DNA from: Isotricha intestinalis
Taxonomy: Eukaryota; Ciliophora; Litostomatea; Vestibuliferida; Isotrichidae
DNA: 53,058 nucleotides
NCBI GenBank assembly: GCA_023807065.1
Contig: JAJJLU010003558.1
Location: 1 to 53,058, forward strand
Reading direction: 5' to 3'
Under the pieces are notes generated by a model. That model searched no databases, was not told the DNA's origin, and saw nothing but the letters and a program-made list of their open reading frames with translations. This document shows positions 1-10,149 of this stretch, piece by piece. Position 1 is the first letter of the stretch, and each line of letters starts with the position of its first letter. The translations under genes and the position numbers were made by a program.

Positions 1-340
1 AATAATTCAATTTTTGATAATATTGCATTTGCTATTTATTGGTTCATGTAATGATTTTTCAAATCAAAATGTTAGTTTTAAATATTTTAACAATGAAAAA
101 GATGATATCAATGAAGAAGATGATATCAATGAAGAAGATGATAGCAAAGAAGAAGATGATATCAATGAAAAAGATGATATCAATGAAGAAGATGATATCA
201 ATGAAAAAGATGATAGCAAAGAAGAAGATGATATCAATGAAAAAGAAGATTATGATAATATTTTAATAATTGATGAAACTAGATATATTGAAAATAATTT
301 AAAATTTATATTGATGTTTATTATTATTATTCTCTTTTAA
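1..340 (+). CDS. Acidic-repeat protein, 3' part (start lies outside the window)
   Basis: The reading frame is open from the first bases of the window to TAA at 338-340. The apparent start at 14 is a TTG, not an ATG, so the true start is upstream. The visible N-terminal part is hydrophobic and ends in GSC, like a signal peptide end. It is followed by eight hexapeptide repeats of the type DDINEE, DDINEK or DDSKEE, then a short spacer and a hydrophobic C-terminal tail (ILMFIIIILF). This suggests a small secreted or membrane-tethered acidic protein, possibly calcium-binding through the Asp/Glu pairs. No family is recognised. The coding call rests on the in-frame repeat and the single clean frame. 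Confidence 0.5.
   Translation, partial: IIQFLIILHLLFIGSCNDFSNQNVSFKYFNNEKDDINEEDDINEEDDSKEEDDINEKDDINEEDDINEKDDSKEEDDINEKEDYDNILIIDETRYIENNLKFILMFIIIILF
101..244 (+). repeat. 18-bp coding tandem repeat, eight units
   Basis: The unit gatgatatcaatgaagaa is repeated eight times with small changes and encodes DDINEE/DDINEK/DDSKEE. The DDSKEE variant appears as units 3 and 7, so a four-unit block looks duplicated. The unit length is a multiple of three, so copy-number changes keep the frame. Confidence 0.85.
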
Positions 341-373
341 ATAAGAAATAATGAATCATATTATATTATTGTT

Positions 374-421
374 AATTTTATTAATTAAAGATTTTATAAA
401 ATCTTTTAAATTAATAAAATT
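374..421. repeat. 48-nt imperfect palindrome
   Basis: The two arms (about 374-396 and 397-421) are near-perfect reverse complements centred on AGATTTTATAAAATCT. It lies 34 bp after the stop of the first gene and could fold as a hairpin in the 3' transcript or extrude as a cruciform. A role in 3'-end formation is only a guess. Confidence 0.7.
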
Positions 422-480
422 GATTAAATAAATAAACTAAAAAAATATATTTAAAAATATTTAAATAATATATTGTTAAC

Positions 481-511
481 AATGGGATTGGAGATTGGAC
501 CTAATCCCATT
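481..511. other. Stem-loop with AGATTGGA loop, copy 1
   Basis: AATGGGATT (481-489) pairs with AATCCCATT (503-511), and G490/G491 can pair with T502/C501. The loop at 492-500 reads AGATTGGAC. It stands out as a GC-rich island in DNA that is otherwise nearly all A/T. The same loop octamer sits in two other hairpins (34886-34913 and 37826-37852) with unrelated stems. Confidence 0.65.
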
Positions 512-1778
512 CTTTAATAACTCATTATTTTTACAAATTTAATTAATAACAATTATATAAAACATAATATTGTTTAAAAATTATTTTGAAAAAAAAACCT
601 TTTTTTAAAGAATAAAATTTGATAAAATCATATATATCTTCATTAATTTTAATTAGAATAAGTAAAAAATGAAATATGGAATTGGAATGCAATTAAGAAT
701 AATATATTCTTTTATTGGTATTAAGAAACAATATAGTAGAAATAAGAAAATTGATCAAAGAAAACTGATTTATAAAAAATTAAGGATTCATAATATTATA
801 AGCAAAAAACAAAGCAACAAACGATTAGAAAAATAAATTATATCATTTATAAAGATAAATAGAAATGAATAGATATAAAATTATATTTGTTTAAGGTAGT
901 AAAAAATAATAAATGTATATAAGAATAAAAATAGAAATTTTATTAAATATAATCAATGATATCATGAAAAATCAACACTCAAATTTTTAAACTCAAAAGT
1001 AAAAAACGAAGTAGTAAATATAATTCTATCATATTTTAATAAGTTCAAAGATAATTAGAATTAAATGTAATTAAAAAAATATATGAATCATTTATAGCAA
1101 TTGAATATTAATAAAAACAAGATTCAAATATTAAAATAAAAAAATATATGTTTTTTATTTAGAAGGATGGGCAATTTTAACAAACTAAAAACATATACAA
1201 AAGAAAGTCATATATATGATTAAAAAAATATAAATTGAAAATTTCAATAAATAACTCTATATTATAGTATTTATTAATTTATAATATAACTAATTTTAAT
1301 TTTTTTATAGTAAAAAAGTGGAGAGAAGAATCAAAAAGTTTTTAATAATAATAGTATTTTTATTTATTATTATTCCTTGGAAATATTCTTTAAAGAAAAA
1401 TAATTATTTAAATAAAAATATTTATTGGTATCTCTTAAAAATATGCTTTTGATAATCTTAATAATATTTTCTTCACTGGAGATTATGTTATTGATTTTTT
1501 TGAAAATAATAAATCAAATTTTTCATAAATTTATTAATTTTAATTTTGAAAATAATAATTTGAATAATAATAATGCTCATAAATTTTTAATGATGAAGAA
1601 AAATAAAAATAATGACCGTAATTTTTAAATTACTTATATATAATTTTATATATATTTTTTATCTAATAAAATTTATATATTTTATTTAAAATAACCACAC
1701 ATTCTTTCTTTTGAAAATCTTTTACTACATGAATTTTGCTTTAATATTATACAATATTTTCTATAAAGAAAATTCAAA

Positions 1779-3437
1779 TTAATTCGAAAAAGATATTCTT
1801 TTAAATATTTTATCATAACCTTCTTTTTCAGTAAATACATTATAATTCAAATAATAAATACCTTTAATATCATTATTTATTTCTTCATTAAACATTCTAT
1901 TTTTAATTACACCAATTTCAAATTGAATTTTTAAATATTGAATAATATCAAAACAATATTTAATAAGATTAAATTTTTCATAAATTAAATTTATTTTTTT
2001 TAAACTTTCTTTATCACATAAAATAGGAATAAAAGCTATTTTTGAAGTAAAATGTTTTTTTTTTAATTTACTAACATCAATAGTATACGAATAACCTTTT
2101 AAAATTTTATGTTTTTCATTTTTAAATAAATTATTATTTACATTATTATAAAAAGAATCTTCATTTTCTCTATTTTTATTATCTTGAAAATGTTTTTTAG
2201 AAATAACATATGTTTTATTAGTAATATTTTCATTCATATTTAATTTATTATCTTTTTCAAATAAATAATTTGAATTAATAAAAGTTTTAGTTTTATTAAT
2301 ACTCATTTCTAAATCAGCATCATTAAAATTTTTAAAAATAGAATGACTATTATCATTAATATGATATTTACTAATGGAAAATTTTTGTTTATTTTTCTTA
2401 GAAAAATCAATAAATTGAATAATAAAATTTTGATATAATAATTTTTGAAAAAAAACAGTAATAATTTCACCACATATAGTAATAAATTTAATTAATCCAC
2501 AAATATTACCAATAGCTTCTTGAATTTTAATATAACTTCTCATATAAATTTCTTTTCTATTTGATTTTCTTAAACCAATTTTTAAAAAAATATTTGAATT
2601 TCTATTATCTAATCCTCTTTCAACTTCATCGACAGAAAAATAAAATTTAGATTGTTTATTTTCAAAAAAATAACCATCATCAGTTGTTATAATTAAATCT
2701 TTTAAATAAATCCAATAATCTGTATATTGTAAATATGATATTGTAGTAAATAAATTTTTACCATAATATTTAGTTGGATTTGAAAAGTTATTTAAATCAA
2801 TTGTTAAATCTGACATAAAAATTCCTATGTAACCTCCTTTTAATTTTTCTTCGATTATTTCTTTACTTTCACAAGAATAATTATTTTTTGTTGAATTTAT
2901 ACATTTTGAAAATTCAAAAAATAAAACATTCCATTTTGTATTTTTAAAATTCCCACTTAATTCAATATCATTATGATCTAAACAATACATATCATTTAAA
3001 TCAATATTAATCCAATAATCGTTTAAAAACTTAAATTTATATTCTGAACATTTAATTAATTCTAAAGGAGTTGTTAATTCAATTGTTTTTTCTTCATTTA
3101 AAATTGTACTTAATAAATAAGCTTTAATATTATATATTGATTCATCAATATAACTTGAATAATCTGGATTTTGTAAACTTAAAGTCATTATAAAATTATT
3201 TTTTGTTAAATTTATAGAAGTATTATTATCTATATATGTAGAACTTAAAATTTTTGGATTTTTATGATTAAAAATGTCTCTCGTTTCAATGAAAAAAAAA
3301 TATATTATTAAAGAATATGTTATTATTGATATTATAGCTCCAAAAATTGTTCTATATTTTTTATCTCCATTAATTGTAAAAGAAGGAATTTTACCATAAA
3401 TATCTAAATGAATAAAAAATTGAATAAGACTCCTCAT
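1779..3437 (-). CDS. Two-TM surface protein of a ciliate-type family (paralogue 1)
   Basis: A 552-residue protein. The in-frame extension upstream starts with TTG, so the first ATG at 3437 is chosen. A short cytoplasmic N-terminus (LDIYGKIPSF) leads into TM1 (IISIITYSLIIYFFF). A Cys-containing, Asn-glycosylation-rich ectodomain of about 240 residues follows. Near residue 310 is a second hydrophobic stretch (IGNICGLIKFITICGEII), and a long Lys/Asn-rich cytoplasmic tail completes it. The gene at 23427-25043 has the same layout and shared elements: D-x-YGK near the N-terminus, C-x7-CxSKEII in the ectodomain, and a Gly-rich second TM. From memory, such proteins form large uncharacterised families in ciliates. 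Function unknown. Confidence 0.85.
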   Translation of the reverse strand: MRSLIQFFIHLDIYGKIPSFTINGDKKYRTIFGAIISIITYSLIIYFFFIETRDIFNHKNPKILSSTYIDNNTSINLTKNNFIMTLSLQNPDYSSYIDESIYNIKAYLLSTILNEEKTIELTTPLELIKCSEYKFKFLNDYWINIDLNDMYCLDHNDIELSGNFKNTKWNVLFFEFSKCINSTKNNYSCESKEIIEEKLKGGYIGIFMSDLTIDLNNFSNPTKYYGKNLFTTISYLQYTDYWIYLKDLIITTDDGYFFENKQSKFYFSVDEVERGLDNRNSNIFLKIGLRKSNRKEIYMRSYIKIQEAIGNICGLIKFITICGEIITVFFQKLLYQNFIIQFIDFSKKNKQKFSISKYHINDNSHSIFKNFNDADLEMSINKTKTFINSNYLFEKDNKLNMNENITNKTYVISKKHFQDNKNRENEDSFYNNVNNNLFKNEKHKILKGYSYTIDVSKLKKKHFTSKIAFIPILCDKESLKKINLIYEKFNLIKYCFDIIQYLKIQFEIGVIKNRMFNEEINNDIKGIYYLNYNVFTEKEGYDKIFKRISFSN

Positions 3438-4121
3438 AATAATTAATTTTATTAAATATTTAATTCTCAAATAATTAAAAAAATTTTATTTAAATATTTT
3501 ATTTATTTTCCATAAATGAAGATAATATTTGTTTTTTGATAAATCATTTCCTTGAGAAAAGAATAAATTCTCTGTATAATTTCCTTGAGAATGAGAACAA
3601 ATATTATTATTTGATATTACTATTATTATTTTAATTTATTTTTGACAATAAAAAATGAATGATTTATTTATAAGTAAAAATTACCATATTTAGAGTAAAT
3701 TGTTATAATTTTTAATAATATCAACTAACCTAAACAGATTATTTTAATAAATTAAAATTAATCAAATGAATTAAGATATTAATTTCTTTATTCATACTAA
3801 ATTATTCTCTTATCATTTAGCTAATTATTCATGATTCTTATAAAAGTAGAAAAATATGAAACAAGATCATTTTGCTAATTGTTTATTAAAAATGATCAAA
3901 AATTTGGAAATAAAAAACATAAATACACCTAAATATTAAAATATAATTTATTAAAAAGAAAAATAAAAATAAACGTGTTATTTATTTTTTTATTATTTTC
4001 ATGAATAAATATTTATTTGATTTCAATTTAAATTTAAATTTTCCGTTAAAATATTTTAATTTTCATATAAAATGAACTAAAAAAAAACAATATAATATAA
4101 ATTAAATATAAAAATAAAATA
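3438..4121. other. Divergent intergenic region with a stem-loop
   Basis: 684 bp between two head-to-head genes, so it must carry both promoters. It contains a 9-bp stem (3865-3873 GATCATTTT with 3889-3897 AAAATGATC, 15-nt loop) and two copies of ATTTCCTTGAGAA about 35 bp apart near 3547-3595. No gene is seen. Confidence 0.6.
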
Positions 4122-6050
4122 ATGTTACTTTCAAATATAATTCAAATAGAAGAAATATTTAAAAATGAAGAAAAGGAATTATTTAATTCTCCAAAAGAAA
4201 AATGTTCTCTTCATAATATGCCTTTAATATTTTTTAAAACAAATTCTTCAGAAAAACCATTTTACTGTCATGAATGTATAAATAAAGAATATGATATAAT
4301 AAACAATAATAAAAAAGAAGATAATTCAACTTTACATTCTTTTATTAGAATTGATGATATAAATAAAATTTATCATTCTAAAATGAAAGAATTAATTAAG
4401 TTAAGAGAAAATGAACAAAATTTTAAACAATTAAGTGAAAAATATAATCAATTTGGAAATTATCTTGTTGAATTTATTGTTAAAGAAACTAAGAAATTTA
4501 TTAATCAATTAATTATTAAAAATTGTTCAAATGAAAAGAATGATTTTTTTTCAGAAAAAAACATTCAAATTCAAAGTTCTGTTAATTTTATTAATTCTTC
4601 AGAAAAAGTAATTAATGATGCAAAATCAATTGAATGTAAAGCTTTAAATGAATTAAATTTTTTACAAAATAAATTTATTAATTCTAAATATGATTTAATT
4701 GATGGAATTCAAAAAGTTTGTTCTGATTTTTTTGAATCGAATATTTTAGTCAAAAGAGAAAATAAAGAAATGACTTTTGAGGAAAATTTAGATTGTTTAT
4801 TTTCTAAATTTGAAAATTCAAATAATATTAATAAAGAAAATCCAATTGATTTTAATGATAAAAAAACTCAAAATCAAAGTAGTGAAAGTAATAAAAATTC
4901 AAATTCTTCATCTCAAGTAAAATCTAATAATTTTACTAGTAAAATCAATAGTACTTTACTTTTTCCAATTATTAGAAAAAATAATAATAATTTAATTATT
5001 CCAAAACCTTTTGATGATGAAAATAAAGATAAAGATTTTGCTTTTCCTAATGCTAGTAATATTTCTATTAATAATTCTGATTCTTCTTTATCTATAGAAA
5101 ATAATATTAATAATTGTTTAAGTAAAAAAGAAGAAAATGAAGAAAATGAAGAAAAGGAACATTCAAAAAATAAAGAAAATGAAGAAATGTTAAATAAAAT
5201 AATCAAAAAAAATTCAAATAGTGAAAATATAAATAACATTCAAAATTCTCATCCTATGAAATATAAAATATATAATAATTTCAATGATAAAACCAATCTA
5301 AAATCAAATAATACTAATAACAATATAAATAATAATATGAATAATAATAATATAAATAATAACAACATAAACAATAATAATATAAATAATAATAATATAA
5401 ATAATATAAATAATATAAATAATATAAATAATAATAATATAAATAATAACAATGTAAATTATAATAATGTTATTTCAGGAAATGATTTTGTTAATGTTCA
5501 ATGTTGTGATTGCATGTATCCATTTTTAATAAAAAAAAAGGAAATATTCTGGAGAAAAAGATGTAACAAATGTCAAGATTTTTATAAGAATAAAATATAT
5601 AAATCTAGTATTCCAGTTAAAAAATATTATTCTCATGATGAAAGGAAAATAAAAGTAGTATGTGTTAATTGTAGAAATACATTTTTATGTCCAATTCATT
5701 TAAGAGGTTATAGGACTCAATGTTTATTTTGTTTTAAAAAATCTCGTTCTAATCATTTAAAATCTGATATTTTAAATGAATCATGTGATTCTATTTTTAA
5801 TTATTCAAATAACAATAATAATAATAACAATAATAATAATAATAATAAAGATAATAACAATTATATTGATAATGATATTAAAAGTAATTCTTTTAATGAA
5901 GATGAAAAATTTGAATTTGGAGATTGCTCTATAAATGATAATAATAATAATAATAAATATAAAAATGATATTAATTACTTTTCAAATGACACTGAAAGAC
6001 AAAAAGTAAAAAATGAAAATAAAGAAATTAATTTAAATAGCACTTTTTAA
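4122..6050 (+). CDS. B-box-like and double Cys-cluster protein with Asn-rich linker
   Basis: A 642-residue protein. Residues about 28-55 contain C-x2-H ... C-x2-C, resembling a B-box zinc site. A helical region follows to about residue 220, then Ser/Asn- and Glu-rich disordered sequence. A long Asn/Ile/Asn tract (DNA about 5311-5465) is built from ATA/AAT/AAC triplets. Residues about 459-545 carry two paired zinc-type clusters: CCDCMYPF...CNKC, then CVNCRNTFLCPIH...CLFC. The tail is Asn/Asp-rich. The order B-box-like site, coiled coil, zinc clusters suggests a TRIM-like or adaptor protein, but no known family is assigned. The ATG follows an A-rich leader typical of this window. Confidence 0.85.
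   Translation: MLLSNIIQIEEIFKNEEKELFNSPKEKCSLHNMPLIFFKTNSSEKPFYCHECINKEYDIINNNKKEDNSTLHSFIRIDDINKIYHSKMKELIKLRENEQNFKQLSEKYNQFGNYLVEFIVKETKKFINQLIIKNCSNEKNDFFSEKNIQIQSSVNFINSSEKVINDAKSIECKALNELNFLQNKFINSKYDLIDGIQKVCSDFFESNILVKRENKEMTFEENLDCLFSKFENSNNINKENPIDFNDKKTQNQSSESNKNSNSSSQVKSNNFTSKINSTLLFPIIRKNNNNLIIPKPFDDENKDKDFAFPNASNISINNSDSSLSIENNINNCLSKKEENEENEEKEHSKNKENEEMLNKIIKKNSNSENINNIQNSHPMKYKIYNNFNDKTNLKSNNTNNNINNNMNNNNINNNNINNNNINNNNINNINNINNINNNNINNNNVNYNNVISGNDFVNVQCCDCMYPFLIKKKEIFWRKRCNKCQDFYKNKIYKSSIPVKKYYSHDERKIKVVCVNCRNTFLCPIHLRGYRTQCLFCFKKSRSNHLKSDILNESCDSIFNYSNNNNNNNNNNNNNKDNNNYIDNDIKSNSFNEDEKFEFGDCSINDNNNNNKYKNDINYFSNDTERQKVKNENKEINLNSTF
5311..5465 (+). repeat. Asn/Ile-coding microsatellite
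   Basis: Imperfect triplet repeats of AAT, ATA and AAC inside the B-box-like gene encode an Asn-rich linker. The antisense frame reads Leu/Phe/Ile and is not a gene. Confidence 0.8.
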
Positions 6051-6174
6051 TTTAATAACTTTTTTTTAATTAAATAAACAATATTTTAAATCTTTATATA
6101 TTAATAAAAAAACTATTTTTAAAATTAATATTATAAATTGTAATAAAAATATGAATAAATAAAAAGTTCAAAAC

Positions 6175-8250
6175 CTAATCAAATTTTTCAATGTTATTAA
6201 TTATTTTTGAACAAATTTTTCCCAAATTAGTTCTGTAAAGTAAATGAATGCAAGGAGAACAATCAATATTTTTAATCTTTCTAAAAGGAATTATTAAAGG
6301 ATTTCTTCCAATAGCAGAATTAAATTCAATAAAAAATCTAACAACTAAAGCCATATCAAGTTTACTATAACAATTAATAACATTACCATTTACAACTTGT
6401 AATCTTTCACTCCATTTATCTTTATGTTTAATACAAGTTGCTCCAGCAATAAAAATTACATCATTAATGACATTATAAACTTTTCTTGAAGATAATTCTT
6501 TTAAACAATATTTAATAACTTGATTGCCTAAACTAAAAGCAACTAAATTTATTTTAAAATTTCCAAAAAATAATTTTGATTCAATTATATTTGCTAATAT
6601 TTTTCCACAATTTTTTGCTCTTTCCGTTGCATTATGGAATTCTTCCCTATGATATACAAATTCATTAAAACCAAATTGACTTGAAGGCCAATTAAAATAA
6701 TAAAACATTGATCTTGGATATTTTTCTAAATATTTATCTGTAAATTTTTTCCAATCTTTTATTTGATTTGAATCCGATGAATAAAAGCCTGAAACTAACA
6801 TTGTTATTATATCCCCATTTATTTCAGTTTTATAGGGAAATAATTTTAATTTTCTTTCTATTGAATCTTTTTTTTCATCTACCATTGTAAATATAGATTT
6901 TAACCAATTGAATATTTTTCCTATTATTTTTGTTTTATTATTTTTTCTTTGCATTTCTTCTAAATATTGTTCTTGTTCTATATTGTGTTTTAAAGCTTTT
7001 ATTAAACTAGGATTATCAGAATTTTGAAATATTGATTGTATTGTATTTAAATCAAATGTTTTTAAATGTTTTGGATTTGGAATTTTAAATGTTTTTTTTT
7101 TAAAATAATTATTATATTCTTCTTTACTACATATTTTTCCTAAAAATTCTATTAAATATATATCTGCATCAAATATATCTTTTATATAATTATTAATTAA
7201 ATTTATTAATTTTGTAAAAAGAGATAAAGGCTCATCAAAATCCATTTCAAAAATTATATAACAATATGAAGCTATAATATATTTTAAAATATATTTAATT
7301 TCATTATTAGAAGATGAGATTATTATTTCATTAATAGTTATTTCCACGTTTTGATTATTGATATTTTCTTTAATATTATCAAATAAAGATTCTTCATTTA
7401 TTCCAAAATAATTTGATAATTTCATAAAATCTTTTTTACTCATCTTTTCTATTCCTTCTTCTCCTTTATATTGTTGATATAAAAATAAAAATAAATGAAG
7501 TAAATTCAAATTTAAAGAAATATTATAATTTTCAATAAAAGGAATAGATTCTTCTGAATAAAACTTTTTTATAATATCAAAAATATTAATATTAAACTTA
7601 ATTTCTCCTTCATTTTCTTTTTTTTCATATTCATTCATATTTATAAATAAACTTTCATTTGTGCTTTCTGAATTTTCTGTTAAAAGTTCTTGATATTCAA
7701 TTAATTCATTTAATTTTCTAAATCCTCTTACTAATAAAAATTGAGGAAGATCTTTTGTATTAAATACTCTTTCAATTTTATTCATATAGTTATCACTTGA
7801 TAAATCAGTATATATATCAATATTATCATATTCATTATTTATTTCTATTAATTTTTCATTTATTTTTTCAGATATTTCTAAAATTGATTTATTTTTCTCA
7901 AATAATAATCTTAATAGAGTATTTAAAAACCTTTTAAATAATTTTTTTTCTTTTAAATCTTCTTTAAAATTCTCAGTGATAAATTCTAAACATTGTTTTT
8001 CATGTGTGTAAAAATAATTAATAACTTTTAATTCATTTGATAAATTTGAAATATCATTTTGAGAAAAAACTTGTTGAATAACATTTAATAAAATATCATA
8101 TTTTTCTAAATCTGTTGTATTTTCAAATTCTTCATCATTTTCTATTATTTCATCGTTTAAATTTTCCCAATTTCCGTTTTCATTATAAATTCTAATATAT
8201 TTATTAAATTGTTCAAATGGTAAAGTCTCTACAATTTCTGATTTTCTCAT
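6175..8250 (-). CDS. DUF726/TMCO4-like alpha/beta hydrolase
   Basis: A 691-residue protein starting at the ATG at 8250; the two codons upstream begin with TTG. The N-terminal about 450 residues are helical and Asp/Glu-rich with no known domain. The C-terminal about 220 residues match the pattern of DUF726 proteins (human TMCO4, fungal relatives): MLVSGF near the start, FNWPSSQFG, the nucleophile elbow VAFSLGNQVI (Ser about 573), IFIAGA, KWSERLQVVNGNVINCYSKLD (Asp about 632) and a late His (about 669). The usual first Gly of GxSxG is Ala here. The paired membrane helices of TMCO4 are not obvious, so it may be soluble. It ends in TAG, the only TAG stop among the intact genes. Substrate unknown; a lipid or acyl ester is likely from the family. 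Confidence 0.75.
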   Translation of the reverse strand: MRKSEIVETLPFEQFNKYIRIYNENGNWENLNDEIIENDEEFENTTDLEKYDILLNVIQQVFSQNDISNLSNELKVINYFYTHEKQCLEFITENFKEDLKEKKLFKRFLNTLLRLLFEKNKSILEISEKINEKLIEINNEYDNIDIYTDLSSDNYMNKIERVFNTKDLPQFLLVRGFRKLNELIEYQELLTENSESTNESLFINMNEYEKKENEGEIKFNINIFDIIKKFYSEESIPFIENYNISLNLNLLHLFLFLYQQYKGEEGIEKMSKKDFMKLSNYFGINEESLFDNIKENINNQNVEITINEIIISSSNNEIKYILKYIIASYCYIIFEMDFDEPLSLFTKLINLINNYIKDIFDADIYLIEFLGKICSKEEYNNYFKKKTFKIPNPKHLKTFDLNTIQSIFQNSDNPSLIKALKHNIEQEQYLEEMQRKNNKTKIIGKIFNWLKSIFTMVDEKKDSIERKLKLFPYKTEINGDIITMLVSGFYSSDSNQIKDWKKFTDKYLEKYPRSMFYYFNWPSSQFGFNEFVYHREEFHNATERAKNCGKILANIIESKLFFGNFKINLVAFSLGNQVIKYCLKELSSRKVYNVINDVIFIAGATCIKHKDKWSERLQVVNGNVINCYSKLDMALVVRFFIEFNSAIGRNPLIIPFRKIKNIDCSPCIHLLYRTNLGKICSKIINNIEKFD

Positions 8251-8325
8251 ATTCAATAATATGTATTTATATTATAATAATTATATATTAATTTTCTTAA
8301 CTTTTTTTTTTTTAAAACTATTTCT

Positions 8326-9369
8326 TTAAAAATTTATTATTTTATTTTTATCAAATGTACATCCAATATTTTTTAATATAATTTCACTAATTAAATTTCC
8401 AATATCACAACATTTTTCAATATTCTCTCCTTTCATATAATTAGAAAGAAAACCTGCTAAAAAGGCATCTCCAGCTCCATTTGTATCAACAATATTTTCT
8501 GTTTTAATTTGATTAGGATAACTATATAATATAAATTCCATTTTATTCTTTCTATAATTATATTTACTTATTATAACTGGATTTTCACCACATGTTGTTA
8601 TTATTAATCTATTTTTTTCTTTTAATTTTCTATGAACTATTTCAATATTTTCTTTTAAACTTTTATTATTTTCTTTTGCTAAACTTTCAATTTCAAAATT
8701 ATTTGAAAAAATAATATCAGAATAATTTCCAATTTCAATAACATAATTATAATAATTATCAATAATAAAATTGGCACTTAAAGTGAAGACAATAAGATTA
8801 TTATTATTAATAAAATCTAAACATAATTTTTTAAAAAGATTAAATTTTCTTCCAATCATAAAACCTTCAAGTAATAAAATATTATGATTTAAAATTTCAC
8901 TTAAATGATTATTAACAAAAGTATCACTAATAACACCATTACTAGCACCTAATAAATATCTTTCATTTTTATATATTCCAACACCACATTTTGAACAAGT
9001 TGAATTTTTATTTATTTCAAATATTTGATTTACTTTTAATTCATTTAATTCATTATATATAATATTTTTTTTCTCATCATCACCTATTAAACCTAATAAT
9101 GATATTTTATTATTTTTTGTTTTTTCATTCATATTTAAAACCCATTTTAATATTCTTATTGTATTTTGAATTGAACCTCCAGGTACTATTTTCACTTGTG
9201 GATTTTTTTCTAATTCTAATATGAAATTATTATCTTTTTTAGTAAAGTACTTTTTTTCAAAATTATAATTATATTTTATTAATGTTTCTTTTGATACTTC
9301 CGATATTATATCTATATTTATATATCCTAATGCTATTAATGAATTATATATTTTTTTTTTTTGATTCAT
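8326..9369 (-). CDS. ADK: Adenosine kinase (PfkB family)
   Basis: A 347-residue protein, the usual length for adenosine kinase (ATP + adenosine to ADP + AMP, purine salvage in the cytosol). Early residues IALGYINIDI form the first PfkB strand. VPGGSIQNTIRILKW is the adenosine-binding signature, LLGLIGDD follows, then FTLSANF and IIFSNNFEIESLA. The C-terminal PfkB signature DTNGAGDAF (about 295-303) holds the catalytic Asp301. The GGSxQNxxR and late FxLSAxF elements favour adenosine kinase over ribokinase or fructokinase. It is head-to-head with the RRM-like gene, only 72 bp apart. Codons change from A-ending near the 5' end to T-ending in the second half. Confidence 0.9.
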   Translation of the reverse strand: MNQKKKIYNSLIALGYINIDIISEVSKETLIKYNYNFEKKYFTKKDNNFILELEKNPQVKIVPGGSIQNTIRILKWVLNMNEKTKNNKISLLGLIGDDEKKNIIYNELNELKVNQIFEINKNSTCSKCGVGIYKNERYLLGASNGVISDTFVNNHLSEILNHNILLLEGFMIGRKFNLFKKLCLDFINNNNLIVFTLSANFIIDNYYNYVIEIGNYSDIIFSNNFEIESLAKENNKSLKENIEIVHRKLKEKNRLIITTCGENPVIISKYNYRKNKMEFILYSYPNQIKTENIVDTNGAGDAFLAGFLSNYMKGENIEKCCDIGNLISEIILKNIGCTFDKNKIINF

Positions 9370-9441
9370 TATTTTTTATTTGATTTAAATTGAAATTATC
9401 TTATATTATTTTTTTTGATTTAACAATAATTTTTATTAAAT

Positions 9442-10149
9442 ATGAAGAAAACTAATAATTTAGATAATGAAAATGCAATTACATTTCAACAAATAGAATC
9501 ATTCATTCAACATAATGAAAATGTTTGCATTCCTGCAATATTATTTGAATATAATACATCAGAACAAATTATTTTTGATGAATTTGACATATATAATTTT
9601 TTCGAAAAATTTGGGGAAATAATTGAATTTCAATTGATAAAAAAATCAGCAATTGTTTTATTTCGTTCTTTTTTTTCTGCAAATACATGTAGAGAATTTC
9701 TTAATAATGGACATAATTTTAAAGATAATCAAAATAATAAAATTAATGTCAGATGGTTTAATTTAAATGAAGATATTTATTTGTTACCTGATTTCTTAAA
9801 GGAAAAATTTTATAATATATTTCTTAACAATTCTTTTAATTTAAAATCTAATATTTTTAATATTGGTGTTATGAGTAATATAAATAATAATAAAAATATT
9901 AATCAAAATTTTTCCATGAAATATTTAAATGCTAATCAAATTAAAAATCATTATTATAATATTCATAATAATATAAATATAATACAAAATTCTTTTCTTT
10001 CAGAAAATTTTTATCATCAAGAACTTAAAAGAAATAATTATAGTTATAATAATATAAATAATGAAAAAAATAATCAAAATAAAATTTATAAATCAGATAT
10101 ACCAAAAAATAAAAATAATAATATAAAAAACCTCAAATTTATCATATAA
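9442..10149 (+). CDS. RRM-like RNA-binding protein with Asn-rich tail
   Basis: A 235-residue protein. Residues about 28-110 fit an RNA-recognition motif: a first strand AILFEYN, helix FDIYNFFEKFGEI, an RNP1-like strand SAIVLFRSF, helix FFSANTCREFLN and a last strand KINVRWF. The aromatic residues of a canonical RNP1 are only partly kept. The rest is Asn/Tyr-rich and probably disordered. It shares a 72-bp divergent spacer with adenosine kinase. Target unknown. Confidence 0.65.
   Translation: MKKTNNLDNENAITFQQIESFIQHNENVCIPAILFEYNTSEQIIFDEFDIYNFFEKFGEIIEFQLIKKSAIVLFRSFFSANTCREFLNNGHNFKDNQNNKINVRWFNLNEDIYLLPDFLKEKFYNIFLNNSFNLKSNIFNIGVMSNINNNKNINQNFSMKYLNANQIKNHYYNIHNNINIIQNSFLSENFYHQELKRNNYSYNNINNEKNNQNKIYKSDIPKNKNNNIKNLKFII

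Larger units (their letters stand above)
341..1778. other. Gene-poor stretch with hairpins
   Basis: About 1.4 kb of AT-rich DNA between the converging ends of two genes. It holds a 48-nt palindrome (374-421) and a stem-loop (481-511), both listed separately. Short open stretches exist, for example ATG at 669 giving 55 codons and a TTG-started frame at 1425-1628. Stop density in their surroundings is close to what such composition gives by chance and no protein family is recognised, so no gene is called. Confidence 0.6.

Noticed and set aside
669..1240. Long plus-strand frame if TAA and TAG are read as Gln
   Set aside because: Eleven or so stops in about 175 codons is close to chance for DNA this AT-rich, so it is not evidence for a recoded gene.
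1425..1628. Open frame of 67 codons with hydrophobic start
   Set aside because: It begins with TTG, has no ATG before codon 7, and a different frame of the same DNA looks equally protein-like (FDNLNNIFFTGDYVIDFFEN). No homologue is recognised.
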